Assembly (NCBI RefSeq): GCF_001186155.3
Contig: NZ_CP016540.2
Span: forward strand, 3,078,001-3,142,000
Origin: Planococcus versutus
GTDB lineage: Bacteria; Bacillota; Bacilli; Bacillales_A; Planococcaceae
Direction: 5' to 3'
Length of the DNA: 64,000 bases
Below the pieces are notes generated by a model. It was not told the origin of the DNA. It searched no databases and saw only the letters and a list, made by a program, of their open reading frames with translations. The translations under genes and the position numbers were made by a program. Position 1 is the first letter of the stretch. Each line of letters starts with the position of its first letter. Positions 61,494 through 64,000 of the stretch are shown piece after piece.

Positions 61494-62105
61494 TTAAAAT
61501 CTGTCGTTATACCATTGTCTTGCTGCTTCTACTTCACTTCCGGTTAATTGGTGGCCATTGTTTTCCCAATGAACTTCCACAGAAGCTTTTGCAGATTTCA
61601 GCATTTCGTGAAGTTCTTCTGCTTCTTTTACCGGTGAAATCGGATCATTCGTTCCGGCTGCAATAAAGACTTTTCTTCCTGAAAGGTCTGGCAGTTCAAT
61701 ATTACGTAATGGCACCATTGGGTGATGTAAAATAGCGCCTGTTATTGCATTTTTAAAGTGATATAACAAACTTGCTGCGATGTTTGCACCATTTGAATAG
61801 CCAATAGCGACGATGTTATTGCGGTCAAATTCATATTTCGTTGCCGCTTCATCTAAAAATTCATTGAGTTCATTTGTACGGAATACTAAATCCTCTTCAT
61901 CAAATACGCCTTCGCTTAAGCGTCTGAAGAATCGAGGCATGCCTTGTTCTGAAACATTTCCTCGTACACTAAGGACAGATGCTTCTGAGTCAATCATCGG
62001 TGCAAGTGACAAGAGTGAATTTTCATTTCCGCCTGTTCCGTGTAATAACAGTAATACCGGTTTTTCTGGATTTGTTCCTTTTCTAAAAATATGTTCCATT
62101 TCCAT
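61494..62105 (-). CDS. mhqD: MhqD-like alpha/beta hydrolase (phospholipase/carboxylesterase family)
   Basis: 203 residues: VLLLLHGTGGNENSLL oxyanion region, nucleophile elbow GYSNGANIAASLL, aspartate in AAGTNDPISPV, histidine in NNGHQLTGSEV. Similar to Bacillus MhqD, encoded with a ring-cleaving dioxygenase and induced by hydroquinones. Upstream of the 60500 dioxygenase gene on the same strand, gap 49 bases. Confidence 0.88.
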   Translation of the reverse strand: MEMEHIFRKGTNPEKPVLLLLHGTGGNENSLLSLAPMIDSEASVLSVRGNVSEQGMPRFFRRLSEGVFDEEDLVFRTNELNEFLDEAATKYEFDRNNIVAIGYSNGANIAASLLYHFKNAITGAILHHPMVPLRNIELPDLSGRKVFIAAGTNDPISPVKEAEELHEMLKSAKASVEVHWENNGHQLTGSEVEAARQWYNDRF

Positions 62106-62128
62106 TTATTATTCCTCTTTTCTTTTTA

Positions 62129-62734
62129 TTATTTTGGTCTTTCGATTGAAAAGATTTCGCCTATATGCGCATAATTTGTACCTGCTAAACGGCTAACTGC
62201 CCCTAATCCTCTAGGATCAATGCGACCACTTTCATATATTTCTTCATCCACGTGAAATTGAATAACTTCTCCAATAAACAAATCACTACCAGGTCCATCT
62301 CCACCTAATGGGATGGCTTGTACTAAACGACATTCCATACGCACTTTCGCTTCTTTTACACCAGGTACCGAAATTTCTTTACTTGGAATGAGTGTTAAAT
62401 CAGCTTTTTCTATTTCACTTTCTGACGGTGGCAAAGATGCTGCTGTTTCATTGATTTTTGCAACGTTTTCATCATCTACAATATGCACAACGAATTCGTC
62501 TGAATCATAAATATTTCGCGCCGTGTCTTTCAATTCACCCGTTGGTCGTTGTATTGCTACAGAAACCATTGGTGGATTTGAAGAGACGATGTTGAAATAA
62601 CTAAATGGTGCTCCGTTAACAACACCTGATTCAGATTGTGTGGTGATAAATGCAATTGGCCGCGGAATAATCGAACCAATTAATAATTTGTAATTGTCTC
62701 GCTCGCTATTTTCTTTCGGATTGATCGAAATCAT
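62129..62734 (-). CDS. flavin reductase family protein
   Basis: 201 residues with the FMN-binding split barrel: YKLLIGSIIPRPIAFITTQS, NGAPFSYFNIVSSNPPMVSV, KDTARNIYDSDEFVVHIV. May supply reduced flavin or act on quinone-type compounds. ATG after AAAGAGGT. Lies between the hydrolase and the second dioxygenase. Confidence 0.9.
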   Translation of the reverse strand: MISINPKENSERDNYKLLIGSIIPRPIAFITTQSESGVVNGAPFSYFNIVSSNPPMVSVAIQRPTGELKDTARNIYDSDEFVVHIVDDENVAKINETAASLPPSESEIEKADLTLIPSKEISVPGVKEAKVRMECRLVQAIPLGGDGPGSDLFIGEVIQFHVDEEIYESGRIDPRGLGAVSRLAGTNYAHIGEIFSIERPK

Positions 62735-62778
62735 TGTGAATTACCTCTTTTCTATTTGAGTATTAAATATGGATTAAG

Positions 62779-63720
62779 TTATTCAATTGGTTCTAACATT
62801 TCTTCAATTTCAGCTCTTCTATCTTCTAGAAAAGGTGGTAAGTCCAGATTTTTTCCTAACAACTCGATTGTTGAATCGATTGTAAAACCAGGTCCGTCTG
62901 TTGCCATCTCAAACAATATTCCGTTTTCATCTCTGAAATACAAACTCTCAAAATAATAACGGTCGATTATTTTCGTGACTTCTAAACCATACTCTTTAAT
63001 CTTTTGTTCCCATTCTCTTAGTTCCTCGCCGTCTTTCACGCGAATCGCCAAGTGATGAATACTCCCTTTTCCAGGCTTTTCTTTTGGCCCATCTTGTTCA
63101 ATAATTACGATTTCTCCAAATGCTCGTCCTTTAATGGATTGATAAACAGCTTCATGATCTTGTTCTAAAGCAAGTTCGTAGCCCAATAAGTCTGTTAATA
63201 CGTTCGCCAAACTTTGTTTTGACTGAACCGTCGTTTCCACTGCACCCATTCCTAATATTCGGTGTTCAGTAGGAAGCTCTGACTCTTGCCATTCTTGCCA
63301 ATGGTCTGGGACGTCTTCACCATTATTGTTTAATAAAACGAGTCGCAATCCTTCGCCATCTTCAAAATAAAGCGCTTCTCGACCAGCATATTTGGTGATT
63401 TCTCCATGCTGTACTTCTAGTGATTCAAATCTTTTCTTCCAATACAGTAAACTGTCATAAGACGGAACAAGCAATCCAATGCGTGTGATCGCATTTGTTC
63501 CGCGTTTCGTTCTACCAACCATCAGAATTTCAAAGAAAGAGAGTTCGGTACCGGCACTTCCCGTCAAGTCACCATAAAATAAATGATACATACTTGGGTC
63601 TTCCTGGTTAACCGTCTTTTTCACTCGGCGAAGCCCTAATATTTCCCGGTAAAAATGATCTGTTTCATGTCCTTTTTTAGTAACCATTGAAATATGATGA
63701 TGCCCTTCAATTTTATTCAT
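62779..63720 (-). CDS. ring-cleaving dioxygenase (MhqO/MhqA-like), paralogue
   Basis: 313 residues from the ATG at 63720 after AAGGGAGG; an adjacent ATG at 63723 is too near the ribosome site. Vicinal-oxygen-chelate modules with IEGHHHISMVTKKGHETDHF, GSIHHLAIRVKDGEEL and LFEMATDGPGF. About the same length and plan as the 60500 product but diverged, so an old duplication or two specificities. First full gene of the cluster. Confidence 0.88.
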   Translation of the reverse strand: MNKIEGHHHISMVTKKGHETDHFYREILGLRRVKKTVNQEDPSMYHLFYGDLTGSAGTELSFFEILMVGRTKRGTNAITRIGLLVPSYDSLLYWKKRFESLEVQHGEITKYAGREALYFEDGEGLRLVLLNNNGEDVPDHWQEWQESELPTEHRILGMGAVETTVQSKQSLANVLTDLLGYELALEQDHEAVYQSIKGRAFGEIVIIEQDGPKEKPGKGSIHHLAIRVKDGEELREWEQKIKEYGLEVTKIIDRYYFESLYFRDENGILFEMATDGPGFTIDSTIELLGKNLDLPPFLEDRRAEIEEMLEPIE

Positions 63721-63785
63721 CATTACCCTCCCTTTCTTTGAAAAAACGCCTGTTGGCTTTTTCTTCATAAATTCTCAGCAAAACC

Positions 63786-63801
63786 TTTGAGCGAATTCAA
63801 A
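63786..63801 (-). promoter_or_regulatory. palindrome upstream of the quinone-defence cluster
   Basis: TTTGA-GCGAAT-TCAAA, centred on GAATTC. Placed about 65-80 bases upstream of the dioxygenase start. MhqR boxes of Bacillus also centre on GAATTC-type palindromes, so it may be the site for such a repressor. Confidence 0.4.
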
Positions 63802-63830
63802 CGTTTTGCTCAATTTTTATAATGAATCAC

Positions 63831-63862
63831 AGAATGCACATAAACAATTGTGCATTCTGTAA
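63831..63862 (-). terminator. terminator-like stem
   Basis: CAGAATGCACA / TGTGCATTCTG with loop TAAACAAT, just downstream of the partial gene on the minus strand. Confidence 0.7.
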
Positions 63863-63880
63863 CCTTTTATGAAACTCAGC

Positions 63881-64000
63881 TTAACGAATTGTTTTCAACG
63901 CTGTTGCCCAAGGAATCACTTGGTCTAACATTTGGTTCACTGAGTCTGCTTGAACCGGTGCCGCTTTTAATGTTGAGCCGTTTTCAAAGTCAGTGAATAA
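63881..64000 (-). CDS. C-terminal end of an unidentified protein (cut by the window edge)
   Basis: Last 39 codons of a minus-strand gene, running from the window edge to TAA. Sequence: LFTDFENGSTLKAAPVQADS then a helix ending WATALKTIR. It lies upstream of the quinone-defence cluster on the same strand and by context may be a flavin-dependent oxidoreductase, but too little is present to name it. Confidence 0.6.
   Translation of the reverse strand, partial: LFTDFENGSTLKAAPVQADSVNQMLDQVIPWATALKTIR

Overview
The window looks like chromosome of a low-GC Gram-positive of the Bacillales, most probably a Planococcus/Planomicrobium-type member of the Planococcaceae. The clues are AT-rich sequence, strong AGGAGG-type ribosome sites with frequent TTG/GTG starts, a Bacillus-type Fnr, OhrR/Ohr, MhqD/MhqO-like quinone defence, a ba3-type oxidase and an LPXTG-like sortase system. 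The genus is inferred from gene content only.

Layout. 1-3.8 kb: an accessory array in which single small genes (two SMI1/KNR4 proteins, small membrane proteins, unknowns) are separated by six near-identical 34-bp hairpins, with genes in both orientations. 3.85-4.64 kb: a serine resolvase with a three-part res site. 5.2-6.2 kb: a gene-poor stretch with IS21-like terminal repeats. 6.2-12.7 kb: a catabolic operon with a GntR regulator, acylating acetaldehyde dehydrogenase, 4-hydroxy-2-oxovalerate aldolase, a complete TRAP transporter and a D-2-hydroxyacid dehydrogenase, preceded by a cre-like site and a regulator palindrome. 12.7-17.7 kb: an IstB remnant, a decayed locus and an McrBC-type modification-dependent restriction system whose McrB-like gene is cut by one in-frame TAA. 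18-24 kb: lipoproteins (one broken), a secreted nuclease and small membrane proteins. 24-36 kb: CutC, an ABC-2 exporter, a TspO-like protein, an aldo/keto reductase, an alpha/beta hydrolase, and a surface protein next to its probable dedicated sortase.

36-49 kb: alkylation repair (AlkA, Ogt), a SorC regulator, a broken dihydrolipoamide dehydrogenase, an SDR, the PabA/PabBC folate genes, and a class I ribonucleotide reductase operon on the minus strand behind a cobalamin riboswitch and terminator. Both reductase genes carry a one-base loss in a G run. 49-57 kb: a small alarmone synthetase with its TetR partner, Ohr/OhrR/glutathione peroxidase, a ba3-type oxidase operon with two very small genes, Fnr with a perfect Fnr box between fnr and the oxidase, and a universal stress protein. 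57-64 kb: a coiled-coil M23 peptidase, LtrA, and a quinone-detoxification cluster with two ring-cleaving dioxygenase paralogues.

A recurring theme is gene decay by single lesions (lipoprotein, mcrB, lpdA, nrdE, nrdF). Either this strain is shedding functions or the assembly has local errors; the two G-run losses in nrdE and nrdF need read-level checking. The strongest candidates for something undescribed are the hairpin-punctuated cassette array, the sortase/surface-protein pair, the TRAP-linked hydroxy-acid pathway and the B12-controlled, decaying reductase operon.
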